From assembly GCA_031551275.1 (NCBI GenBank), contig JAVBNX010000002.1:1-64000 (forward strand): a stretch of 64,000 nt of DNA. Reading direction: 5' to 3'. A model generated the notes under the pieces. That model had not been told where the DNA came from. It saw nothing but the letters and a program-made list of their open reading frames with translations, and searched no databases. The first letter of the stretch is position 1. Each line of letters begins with the position of its first letter. This stretch comes from JAVBMJ01 sp031551275. GTDB lineage: Bacteria > Bacteroidota > Bacteroidia > Bacteroidales > Rikenellaceae. Positions 26,075-34,032 of this stretch are shown here, one piece after another. A program made the position numbers and the translations under genes.

Positions 26075-26884
26075 CTACCGCTTTTTCCCTTGCGCGGCCC
26101 GGCGTAAGGAGGTTACCCCTTCGATAAAGGTCATCGGATGGACGGGCGCGCCGGGCAGGTAAAGGTCGACGGGGGTTCCTTGCGGGAATACCGTCCCGTT
26201 GTGCCCCGTTCCACCCTCCAGGAAGGCGCGGTCGATGCAACGGCTCGGGGCGAAAAGGCCGCCCGAGATCGCCTCCGCGCCCGCGAGGATCAAAATGCGG
26301 GGTTGCGGGACGGCCTTGTAGGTCGTCAAAAGCGCCGGGGCCATGTTTTTTGTGACGGGGCCGGTTACCACCACCCCGTCGGCATGGCGGGGCGAGGCGA
26401 CGAACTCCACGCCGAAGCGGGCGAAATCGAAGTTCACATTGCCAGAAGCGTTGAGCTCCATTTCGGTCGAGTTGTCGCCGCCCGCGCTGACCTGGCGCAG
26501 TTTGAGCGCCTCGCGGAAGTAGCGGTCGAAGCCGGGCTTTATGGCCGCCGGATCGAACCTCGGGGCGGGCTCGCCCTCGGTAACGATCAGCCCCTCGCGG
26601 GTATTGGTCCCCATACGGTAGTCCTGCGTGAAGGCGATATGCTGCGGGGCTTTGCGGGCGCACTCGCCGCAGAAGACGCAACGGCCCAGGTCGATGGTCA
26701 GCCCTTTTTCAAATCCGATGGCTCCCGTGGGGCACATTTCGACCAGGGCGAGGGCATCCTTCTCCCCGATCCCGCCCGTGATGCGGGGCCTTCCCCGGTA
26801 GGGCGCGGGGATCTCCACCTTCCCCAGATCGGGAATGTACTGGCGGCCGTGGCTGCGGAGTATTTTTATCTTCGAGAAAAACAT
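26075..26884 (-). CDS. Hydrogenase-4 small-subunit-like protein (NuoB-type) lacking cluster ligands
   Basis: 269 residues: an N-terminal ferredoxin-like part (about 45-85) fused to a NuoB/HyfI-like domain (about 140-260). The ferredoxin part keeps C51, C69, C72 and C75, enough for one [4Fe-4S] cluster. In the NuoB-like domain the four cysteines for the cluster next to the active site are replaced: CxxC reads ASGN (146-149), the GDCA-type site reads GAEA (202-205), and PGCP reads PGAP (244-247). The fold is clear, but the normal electron path to the catalytic subunit is gone. Family membership is sure, function unknown. Confidence 0.88.
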   Translation of the reverse strand: MFFSKIKILRSHGRQYIPDLGKVEIPAPYRGRPRITGGIGEKDALALVEMCPTGAIGFEKGLTIDLGRCVFCGECARKAPQHIAFTQDYRMGTNTREGLIVTEGEPAPRFDPAAIKPGFDRYFREALKLRQVSAGGDNSTEMELNASGNVNFDFARFGVEFVASPRHADGVVVTGPVTKNMAPALLTTYKAVPQPRILILAGAEAISGGLFAPSRCIDRAFLEGGTGHNGTVFPQGTPVDLYLPGAPVHPMTFIEGVTSLRRAAQGKKR

Positions 26885-26887
26885 AAT

Positions 26888-28372
26888 TTACAGATCGTGA
26901 CCGCAATAGGAGAGATTGAAACTCTTGTTGCAGACCGGGAAATCGGAGATCCCCGCCCCCCGGACGGCCAGCGCCAGCGCCATCCAGTTGTGCACCGAGG
27001 GGTCTTTTACCTTGTAGCTGATCAGCTCCCCTTTTTCATCCGTCGCCGCGACGTGGACGCACTCGCCGCGCCAGCCCTCCAGGGCGGCGAAAGCCAGCGT
27101 GCCGGGCTTTAATTTCAACGCGTAATCGGGCCCGGGCAGCTTCCCGGTCCCCTGCCCCGCCAGTAATCCGGCGATGTATTCGACCGACTGCCGCACCTCC
27201 CTTACCCGCACCATACATCGTGCCATCACGTCGCCGAACTCCTTGACCACCGGGTCGTGGCTCAGCTCCTTTCCATAGATGCCCCACGGATGGGTCGTCC
27301 TCAAATCGCGCCCCAGCCCGCTCGCCCTCGCGGCCATGCCCACGGCGCCGATGCGTTGCATCTGCTCCCGGGTTACCACCCCGCACTCCTCGAAACGGGC
27401 CAGCACGGAGGGGGTGTCTTTCAGATCGTCGGCCACCTCGGTGTAGCGCCGGGCCACGTCGGCCAGGTTGGCGGCGATCGCGGCGGACAACTCCGGGGTC
27501 AGGGGACAGTTCGTCCCGGCGGGACGGATCAGCGAGCGCCCGAAGCGGTTGCCGCACCAGAGTTGCATGGTGTTGATCACCACCGTCCTCAACGCCTCGC
27601 AGGCGACCTGTCCCAGTTGGTAGCCGATGTCCATGCACAACGCCCCGGTATCGGCGATGTGCATGGCGATCCGCTCCATCTCCAGCGCTATGGTCCGCTC
27701 GGCCCAGAGGCGCTGCGGGACTTCGACCCCCGCCAACCGCTCGGCCAGCATGGCTGAAGCCGTGGCGTGGGCGATCGAACTGTCGCCCGCGATGGCCTCG
27801 GAGAGCACGCTGCGGCGCAGGGGGCGGGCCTTGACCATCAGCTCCTCCACACCCCGGTGCTGGTAGCCCAGGGCGATCTCAAGGTGCAAAACTTTCTCTC
27901 CCTGGCAGATGAACCGGAATCCCCCCGGCTCGATGATCCCCGCGTGGACCGGGCCCACGTGCACCTCGTGGAGCATATCCCCCTCCATCTTGTAGAAGGG
28001 GTAGTCGTCCGGGAAAGCGGTCCGCAGGGGCTTGGCCCAGGGGTTCTTCGCAAAAACGATGTTGTTGCTCTCGGCGATCTCCCGCTCGAAGGGGTGCACC
28101 TGGGGATGGATGGCCGTCAAAGAGGGCAACTCCTGCTCGCAATAGTATTCGTAATCGTAGGCCAGGACCAGCACCTTTCCGGTCCTATCGTCCGCCACCA
28201 GGCAGACCAGCCGGAAACGCTCCTCCAAAGACAGGGCGAAATAGTGGAAAATATGGCGTGCGGGGTCATCCAAAAGCCCGCGGATGGTATCGTAAAAGTC
28301 GGCGTACTCCAACACCGGAATATCGCCCAAAGCTACCGACCCTTGCCGGTTATCGCACTCGATCCACTTCAT
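26888..28372 (-). CDS. Hydrogenase-4 large-subunit-like protein (NuoCD-type) lacking Ni ligands
   Basis: 494 residues, an N-terminal NuoC-like domain (about 1-130) fused to a NuoD/HyfG-like domain (about 135-494). In [NiFe] enzymes the N-terminal ligand motif is RxCGxC; here it reads EAIAGDSSIAH (192-202) with no Cys. The C-terminal DPCxxC equivalent reads NLSYC (486-490), retaining one Cys. Complex-I-like features such as HRGVEEL (172-178) remain. It therefore should not bind nickel and resembles the energy-converting hydrogenase-related (Ehr) group. It overlaps the next membrane gene by 4 nt. Confidence 0.9.
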   Translation of the reverse strand: MKWIECDNRQGSVALGDIPVLEYADFYDTIRGLLDDPARHIFHYFALSLEERFRLVCLVADDRTGKVLVLAYDYEYYCEQELPSLTAIHPQVHPFEREIAESNNIVFAKNPWAKPLRTAFPDDYPFYKMEGDMLHEVHVGPVHAGIIEPGGFRFICQGEKVLHLEIALGYQHRGVEELMVKARPLRRSVLSEAIAGDSSIAHATASAMLAERLAGVEVPQRLWAERTIALEMERIAMHIADTGALCMDIGYQLGQVACEALRTVVINTMQLWCGNRFGRSLIRPAGTNCPLTPELSAAIAANLADVARRYTEVADDLKDTPSVLARFEECGVVTREQMQRIGAVGMAARASGLGRDLRTTHPWGIYGKELSHDPVVKEFGDVMARCMVRVREVRQSVEYIAGLLAGQGTGKLPGPDYALKLKPGTLAFAALEGWRGECVHVAATDEKGELISYKVKDPSVHNWMALALAVRGAGISDFPVCNKSFNLSYCGHDL

Positions 28373-29763
28373 CGCAATACCCCGTTAATCAAATCCATAA
28401 GCCAGCCCGGCTGCCAGGCGCCCAGCGCGCACGCCAACGCCATGAAAGCCAGCGCGCTCCATAGCACCGCACCGACCCGGAGTTTTTGTCCCGGCTCGGG
28501 CGCGGGTTTGAAACACAACTCGTAGACCCTCTGGCCCAAAATATAGATCGCCACGCAGACCAGCCCCGCGATGGCCGCCACCGCCCACCACTTGCCGCCC
28601 GTGACCGCCTGCTGCACGAATCCCAGCTCGGAAATGAACAGCACCGAGGGTGGGAATCCCAGCAAAAAGGCCACAGTCAGGGCCAGGCCCACACCCGCGG
28701 CCGGGTTGAGCTTCATGTACTCCCCGCCGTCCTCGATCCGGTAGCTTCCCAGGCTTTTGTAGAGGGGACCCAACTGGAAGAACAGGCTCGATTTGAGGAA
28801 CGTATGCCCTACCAGGTGCAGCACGGCGAAAAGCAACGCCCCGCCTCCGAGGCCCAATGCGATCAGCACCAGCCCCATGTTCTCGACCGAGGAGTAGGCC
28901 CAAAGCCGCTTGTAGTTGCGCACCCTGCGCATGGTCAGCGCCCCCACGGCGAGGGTCGCCACCCCGAGGATCAGCAGCACGCCTTGCATCCAGGGATAGA
29001 ATTCGCTCTGCATCATGACTTTGTAGACCCGGAAGACCGCCACGAAGCCGCCGTTCAGCAGCGCGGTCGAGATTACCGCCCCGGCGGGCGCGGGCGCGGC
29101 CGAGTTGGCGTCCACCCCGGCGGCGTACAACGGGAAGGCCTCCAGTTTGCAACTGTACCCGACCAGAATAAACAGGAAAGCCATCTTGGCGTACAACGGA
29201 TTGGCCGTCGCGATGCGCATCGCCAAATTGGCGTAGGTCAGATCGCCCCCGTCGCGCACCACGGAGCTTAAAAGCAATATGCCGAGGTAGGCCATCGAGA
29301 TGCCCACCGAGCAGACGAACACATACTTCCAGGCCGCCTCCAAACTCTTGGCCTCGCGGTGGTAGTAGATCAGCCCGGCGGCGGACAACGTGGTCGCCTC
29401 CAAAAAGATCCAGGTTACCGCCGCGTTGGCCGCGAAGTAGACCCCCGAAAGCGAGGCCAACAGCAGGATCAGCGCGGCGAAATAGATCTTGTACTCCCGC
29501 AAGGTGTCCCCTTTCAGGTAGGCCCAACTGTGGGTCACGGCCATCAAGCCGACCAGGGCCGAGAGCGAAAAGAACAACTTGCCCAGCGCGTCGTAGACGA
29601 AGAGCTGTCCCCCGGCGGGCGGGTAAACGAACATCCATACCGCCGACCCCGCCTGCAACAAAGCGTACAACCCCGAGAGCAAATTGACCAGCCCCCTGCG
29701 CCGGGAGAGCAGAATCCCCGCGCAACAGGCCAAAGCCGCTATCATCAAAGAGACCGCTCCCAT
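28369..29763 (-). CDS. HyfF/NuoN-like antiporter-type membrane subunit
   Basis: 464 residues with about 13-14 membrane helices; proton-conducting antiporter domain of the NuoL/M/N family (HyfF/HycC-like). Recognisable segments are NAAVTWIFLEATTLSAAGLIYYHRE and LWAYSSVENMGLVLIALG, where charged residues lie within membrane helices. It probably takes part in ion translocation by the complex. One nucleotide separates it from the upstream hyfE-like gene and its end overlaps the large-subunit gene. Confidence 0.9.
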   Translation of the reverse strand: MGAVSLMIAALACCAGILLSRRRGLVNLLSGLYALLQAGSAVWMFVYPPAGGQLFVYDALGKLFFSLSALVGLMAVTHSWAYLKGDTLREYKIYFAALILLLASLSGVYFAANAAVTWIFLEATTLSAAGLIYYHREAKSLEAAWKYVFVCSVGISMAYLGILLLSSVVRDGGDLTYANLAMRIATANPLYAKMAFLFILVGYSCKLEAFPLYAAGVDANSAAPAPAGAVISTALLNGGFVAVFRVYKVMMQSEFYPWMQGVLLILGVATLAVGALTMRRVRNYKRLWAYSSVENMGLVLIALGLGGGALLFAVLHLVGHTFLKSSLFFQLGPLYKSLGSYRIEDGGEYMKLNPAAGVGLALTVAFLLGFPPSVLFISELGFVQQAVTGGKWWAVAAIAGLVCVAIYILGQRVYELCFKPAPEPGQKLRVGAVLWSALAFMALACALGAWQPGWLMDLINGVLR

Positions 29764-29764
29764 A

Positions 29765-30391
29765 TCAATCCTTCAATTCGGTTAAATCCTCGGCATCGAG
29801 CACGTGCATCCGGTCGCCGATCCGGCTCATAAAGATCCCGAGCATCAACACGCTGATCAAAATGTCGAGCAAAATGGCGATGTTGATCAAAAAAGGCATC
29901 TCGACCCCCATGGCGATCGAAAACAAAAACACCCCGTTCTCTATCAGAAGGAAACCGACCAAATGCGAAAAAATCCGTTTGCGCGTGGTAATCATGACCA
30001 TACCGCTCAAAAGGGCGTACAACGCCACCCCGAAGAAGAGCCGGTCCGTCCCCTCGTCGGCGATGTACCACGTGACGACCGCGCTGGCCACCAAGGCGAG
30101 GATCGAGCCCAGCAGCGAGTTGAACTGGCTCTGGCCGAAGGTGGCCACCCGGTTGATCTTCGTGCGCCGGATAATCCGGTACAGCATCCCCGGCACGATA
30201 ATGGCCTTGAATACAAGCGTCTCGATCAGGATGAACAACAAATCGAAAATATTGATCGAGTGGAGCCGGAAGATCGCGATGGCGAACAGGATCGCCCCCT
30301 GCAACCCGATCAGCATGGCGTAGTTGCGGTAACGCTCCGTGATGGAGACGTAGACCAGCGTAACGACGTATAGTATCAGCAGCGATAGCAT
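29765..30391 (-). CDS. HyfE-like membrane subunit (NuoK-like C-terminus)
   Basis: 208 residues, about six membrane helices. The length and the central ALVASAVVTWYIAD and C-terminal ENGVFLFSIAMGVEMPFLINIAILLD parts match hydrogenase-4 component E, whose second half is NuoK-like with a buried Glu. Part of the membrane arm. It starts 1 nt upstream of the NuoH-like gene's stop. Confidence 0.85.
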   Translation of the reverse strand: MLSLLILYVVTLVYVSITERYRNYAMLIGLQGAILFAIAIFRLHSINIFDLLFILIETLVFKAIIVPGMLYRIIRRTKINRVATFGQSQFNSLLGSILALVASAVVTWYIADEGTDRLFFGVALYALLSGMVMITTRKRIFSHLVGFLLIENGVFLFSIAMGVEMPFLINIAILLDILISVLMLGIFMSRIGDRMHVLDAEDLTELKD

Positions 30392-30392
30392 C

Positions 30393-31295
30393 CTAAAGCA
30401 ATATAAAGGCCGTCATAAAGACGATCACGGACAACGAAAGTATGGTCAATATCCAGGTCGTGTTCCTCGAAAGGCGGTTCCTCGCCTGGAACGACTCGAC
30501 ACCCCCGATCAGCACCCCGACCATCAGCACCAGCGCCACCGAGAACAAGGTCGGCATGGGCAGCGACCCGGCCAGCGCGGCCGACGCGATGGCGGCCAAC
30601 GCCCCGGTCTTCAACCATCCGCCCATGCGGATCATGGCCAGGTCCACCCCGCAATAATCCAACTCCATCACCTCATGGATCATGGTCAATTCCAAGTGGG
30701 TGCGCGGATCGTCGACGGGGACGCGCCCGGCCTCGACGGTGATTACCTTGACCATCAAATAGAACAGCAGCAGGAGCACGATCCATATCTCCGTCCCGCC
30801 CTGCGCCGCCCCCTGGGCCATCGCACCGAGGCTCGGTTGCCCGGTCACCATGGCCATCGCCCCGAGGATCATGAACAGGGCCGGTTCGACCAGCGCGCCG
30901 TACAAGGCCTCGCGGCTCGCCCCCATCCCCTCGAAGCTCGACGCGGTATCCATCGCCCCGAGGATCAGGGCCAGCCGCGAAAGGGCCAGCAGATAGGCCA
31001 CCACCACGAAATCTCCTTTAAAGGAGATCAAAGGCGGCAGGTCGCCCACCGGGACGAAGCACAAAACCAGCATCGAGCAGGCCAGGTAGACCGACGGGGC
31101 GATCCGGAAAAGCGCCGTGGTCGCGGTGGAATAGACCGCCCCCTTTTTGAAGAGCAGCTCCACGTTGTGGATGTGCTGCCAGAAGCTCACCCCCTTGCGT
31201 CCGGCCAGCCGGGCCCGCAAACGGTTGACCACCCCCGGGATCATCGCCGAGAGGATAGCCAGAAGCAGCAGCGTGAGTATGCCCGTCAGATCCAT
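30393..31295 (-). CDS. HyfC/NuoH-like membrane subunit
   Basis: 300 residues, about eight helices. It matches the NuoH/HyfC family, the subunit that connects the hydrophilic domain to the membrane arm: RKGVSFWQHIHNVELLFKKG after helix 1, and VDDPRTHLELTMIHEVMELDY, the acidic cytoplasmic loop. The frame is open 42 codons upstream, but the start at 31295 begins on helix 1 and overlaps the preceding gene by 10 nt, the operon norm here. Confidence 0.9.
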   Translation of the reverse strand: MDLTGILTLLLLAILSAMIPGVVNRLRARLAGRKGVSFWQHIHNVELLFKKGAVYSTATTALFRIAPSVYLACSMLVLCFVPVGDLPPLISFKGDFVVVAYLLALSRLALILGAMDTASSFEGMGASREALYGALVEPALFMILGAMAMVTGQPSLGAMAQGAAQGGTEIWIVLLLLFYLMVKVITVEAGRVPVDDPRTHLELTMIHEVMELDYCGVDLAMIRMGGWLKTGALAAIASAALAGSLPMPTLFSVALVLMVGVLIGGVESFQARNRLSRNTTWILTILSLSVIVFMTAFILL

Positions 31296-33208
31296 CCGAA
31301 AAGCGAGATTAAAAGTATGGCGAAAAGGGTGGCCAGCGCGGTAAAGACATACCCGTTGACCTTCCCGGTCCTGAATCTTTCCAAACGCTCCAACACCATC
31401 CCCGAGTACTCGCCCCACCACGCCACGAAGAGCGTTTCGATCCTGTCCCTGCGGCTGACGGCGAAGCCTTTAGGGGCGGGGAAGACCTCGTCCTTGCTCA
31501 CGGGGGCCGCCTCGCCCGAGGTGTTGGTCAACGAGGCGGCGATGTTCTGCAACCCCTCGCTGAAGGACTCGCCGCTGTATTGCATCTTGGCGTCCGGGTC
31601 CGAGAATCCGCAGCCCCAGGTGGGCCCGCTCTCCACAGGGCGGTTCCTCAGCGCGGCCTTACGCAGCAGGGCAAGCAAAGCCGTCAACACGACCAAGGCC
31701 CCGCCGATCGTGGCCACCCACTTCAGCGCAGGTGCGATCTGGAATTGGACAGAACCGCCCAAGCCGGGCATATCGTATATTTTCGCGATCAACCCCGTAA
31801 CCGCCCATGAAAAAAGCGACGGGAAAGCGGAGATAATGATGACGCCCCCGGCCAGCAGCCCCATCGGGATAATCTGCCACATGGACGCCTCGCGGGCCCG
31901 GGCCGCCTCGTCTGTTCGGGGAAGCCCCTGGAAGGCCACGCCGTAGAGCTTAATAAAGGCCATCATCACGATCCCGCCCGAGAGGGAGATGACCGCCAGC
32001 GCTATGATCGACGAGATGACCGCCCCGCCGCCCGAGGCGATCGAGTCGACCAGCCCGAAATAGATAAAGAACTCCGACACGAAGCCCGCCAGGGGGGGCA
32101 GCGCGCAGATCCCCACGCTCCCGAACAGCACCAGCGCCGCGGTCAGGGGCATCCGCTTGCCCAGCCCGCCCAACCGGTCGACGGAGAGGGTGTGGGCTTG
32201 GGAATAGACATTCCCCGCCCCGAAAAAGAGCAGGGGCTTGATCATCGCGTGGGCCAGGATGTGCATCAAAGCGCCGCCCATCGCGCATACCGCGAGGAAG
32301 GTATCCCCGCGTCCCCACGCCATGAGGGAAACCCCGACGGCGATCAGGATAATTCCTATGTTCTCGATGCTCGAATAGGCCATCAACCGCTTGAGGTTGT
32401 CCTGCAAGGCGGCGAGGATCACGCCCCACAACGCCGTCACGCAACCGACGGCCAGCAGGATGACCCCGAGTGTGAAAAACTCCGACGAGAGGGCGAAGAC
32501 CACCCGCAACGCCCCGTAGATCCCCATCTTGATCATCACGCCCGACATCAGGGCCGAGACGTGGGACGGGGCGGCGGGGTGCGCCTCGGGAAGCCAGGTA
32601 TGCAGGGGGAAGGCGCCCGCCTTCATTAAAAAGCCGATCAGCAGCAAAATCGCCACGGGCAGGGGATTGTTCGCCGCGAAGTAGTCCGGCAGCCCCGCGA
32701 ACCCGCCTGTCCCGTCCGGCGCGACCCCCATCGAGAAGCCCGCGACCAGGGCCACGAAGCCCACGTGCATCATTACCAGGTAGACCAGCCCCGCTTTGCG
32801 GATCTGCGGCTTCTCGCCCTCGAACATAATAAGCAGGAACGAACAGAGCGTCATCGCCTCCCACGCGCACAGGAACCAGAAGGCTGTGGGCGTGACGACC
32901 ACCAGCCCCATCGAGGCGATCAGGCCCCACAGGGCGGCGAAGTGGAGTATGAATTCGGCCGTGGTTTTCTTTCCCTCGTACATCTGAAGGTAGCCCCGGC
33001 TGTAAAGCGTCGCCGCCACGCCCACCACGGCGATAATGACCAGAAAGAACCCGCTCAGCGCATCGGCCTGCAAGCCCTGGCCGCCGAAGACGGAGTTGGC
33101 GGTAAATACCTCCGTGTAACCATACACCAGGGCGTGTTGGCCCAGAAAGAGCATCCCGGCCGCCAGCAGGCAGACAAACACGAAAGCTATGGTCCAAACG
33201 CAGCGCAT
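31286..33208 (-). CDS. HyfB/NuoL-like antiporter-type membrane subunit
   Basis: 640 residues, about 16 helices. NuoL/MrpA/HyfB family with the core motif WLPEAHPAAPSHVSALMSGVMIKMGIYGALR, LMAYSSIENIGIILIAVG and HILAHAMIKPLLFFGAGNVY, which carry the in-membrane Lys/His residues of the ion channel. It is the first membrane subunit of the cluster and starts 4 nt after the rsmE stop, so the complex depends on the rsmE promoter or an internal one not seen. Confidence 0.92.
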   Translation of the reverse strand: MRCVWTIAFVFVCLLAAGMLFLGQHALVYGYTEVFTANSVFGGQGLQADALSGFFLVIIAVVGVAATLYSRGYLQMYEGKKTTAEFILHFAALWGLIASMGLVVVTPTAFWFLCAWEAMTLCSFLLIMFEGEKPQIRKAGLVYLVMMHVGFVALVAGFSMGVAPDGTGGFAGLPDYFAANNPLPVAILLLIGFLMKAGAFPLHTWLPEAHPAAPSHVSALMSGVMIKMGIYGALRVVFALSSEFFTLGVILLAVGCVTALWGVILAALQDNLKRLMAYSSIENIGIILIAVGVSLMAWGRGDTFLAVCAMGGALMHILAHAMIKPLLFFGAGNVYSQAHTLSVDRLGGLGKRMPLTAALVLFGSVGICALPPLAGFVSEFFIYFGLVDSIASGGGAVISSIIALAVISLSGGIVMMAFIKLYGVAFQGLPRTDEAARAREASMWQIIPMGLLAGGVIIISAFPSLFSWAVTGLIAKIYDMPGLGGSVQFQIAPALKWVATIGGALVVLTALLALLRKAALRNRPVESGPTWGCGFSDPDAKMQYSGESFSEGLQNIAASLTNTSGEAAPVSKDEVFPAPKGFAVSRRDRIETLFVAWWGEYSGMVLERLERFRTGKVNGYVFTALATLFAILLISLFGWI

Positions 33209-33212
33209 CTGC

Positions 33213-33914
33213 TTACCCGATATTGATCCCCGCGACCATCGCGACCGCCATCAGGGCCGCTGTCTCGGTCCTCAGGCGGTTGGGCCCGAGCGTTATGGGT
33301 TTAAACCCCGCGTCGAGGGCCGTTTTCAGCTCATCCGGGGAGAAATCCCCCTCGGGACCGATCAGTATGGTAATCTCTTCCCCGGGGACGATGGCCTGCA
33401 AAGGGGTAAGCTTCTCCACGCCCGGATCGCACCAGCCGACCAGCTTGGTACCCTGCGCCTGGGGGATGAATTTAGCAAACGGGGTCAGCTCATCCACCAC
33501 GGGCAGCCACGCCCCCGTCGATTGCTTCATGGCCGAGAGGACCACCTTGCGCTCCCGCTCGACCTTCAACACCCTGCGCTCGGAGCGGGCGCACAAAAGG
33601 GGCACGACGCGGTCGATCCCCATCTCGGTCGCCTTTTCCAGAAACCACTCCAGACGCTCGGGGTTCTTGGGCGGGGCGATGCCTACCGTCAAACGGCAGG
33701 GCCTCGGGGCGGCCTTCACGGGGTCGGATACCTCCACCCGGCAGGCCGTGGGCGAGGCCCCGGCGATGGTCCCGGTGTAGACCGTGCCCTGTCCGTCACC
33801 CACGGCGATCCTCTCCCCGTCCGCCAAACGCAACACCCTGACCGCATGGCGGCTCTGGTCGGCGTCGAGGATGATCTCGGCGGGAACGGGGGCGGGATGG
33901 TAGAAATATTGCAC
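33213..33914 (-). CDS. rsmE: 16S rRNA (uracil-1498-N3)-methyltransferase RsmE
   Basis: 233 residues using a GTG start at 33914 (VQYFYHP). The upstream frame to 33971 would add residues that do not fit the family and would run through the promoter. PUA-like N-terminal domain followed by a SPOUT domain with the knot motifs IGPEGDFSPDE and LGPNRLRTETAALMAV. It methylates U1498 of 16S rRNA using S-adenosylmethionine. It is first in an operon that continues into the hydrogenase-like complex. Confidence 0.93.
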   Translation of the reverse strand: MQYFYHPAPVPAEIILDADQSRHAVRVLRLADGERIAVGDGQGTVYTGTIAGASPTACRVEVSDPVKAAPRPCRLTVGIAPPKNPERLEWFLEKATEMGIDRVVPLLCARSERRVLKVERERKVVLSAMKQSTGAWLPVVDELTPFAKFIPQAQGTKLVGWCDPGVEKLTPLQAIVPGEEITILIGPEGDFSPDELKTALDAGFKPITLGPNRLRTETAALMAVAMVAGINIG

Positions 33915-33941
33915 GTGTTGGAAAATTTCGTAAATTTGCCG

Positions 33942-34000
33942 CAAAGATAGTGAAAGCCAAGAGCAATTCAAACTCGTTTGAAATTGCCGAGGCGCATCCT
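33942..34000 (-). promoter_or_regulatory. Hairpin-containing promoter element, copy 2 (rsmE operon)
   Basis: Read on the minus strand this is AGGATGCGCCTCGGCAAT, a palindrome (TTCAAAC-GA-GTTTGAA, at 33964-33986), TTGCTCTTG and GCTTTCACTATCTTTG. The outer blocks equal those of the element at 15557-15620 while the palindrome differs in sequence but not in symmetry. The -7 box (33949-33942) lies 27 nt before the rsmE GTG. Confidence 0.7.
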
Positions 34001-34032
34001 ATTTTATTTAAAAGTACGAAATTTTAACCGAT

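Noticed and set aside
26888..28372. Calling the NuoCD-like protein a functional [NiFe] hydrogenase large subunit
   Set aside because: Three of the four nickel-binding cysteines are missing at both ligand motifs, so the usual annotation of hydrogenase-4 would mislead.
33915..33971. A longer RsmE starting upstream at 33971
   Set aside because: The extra residues run through the TATCTTTG promoter box and do not resemble the family N-terminus; GTG at 33914 gives a typical length.
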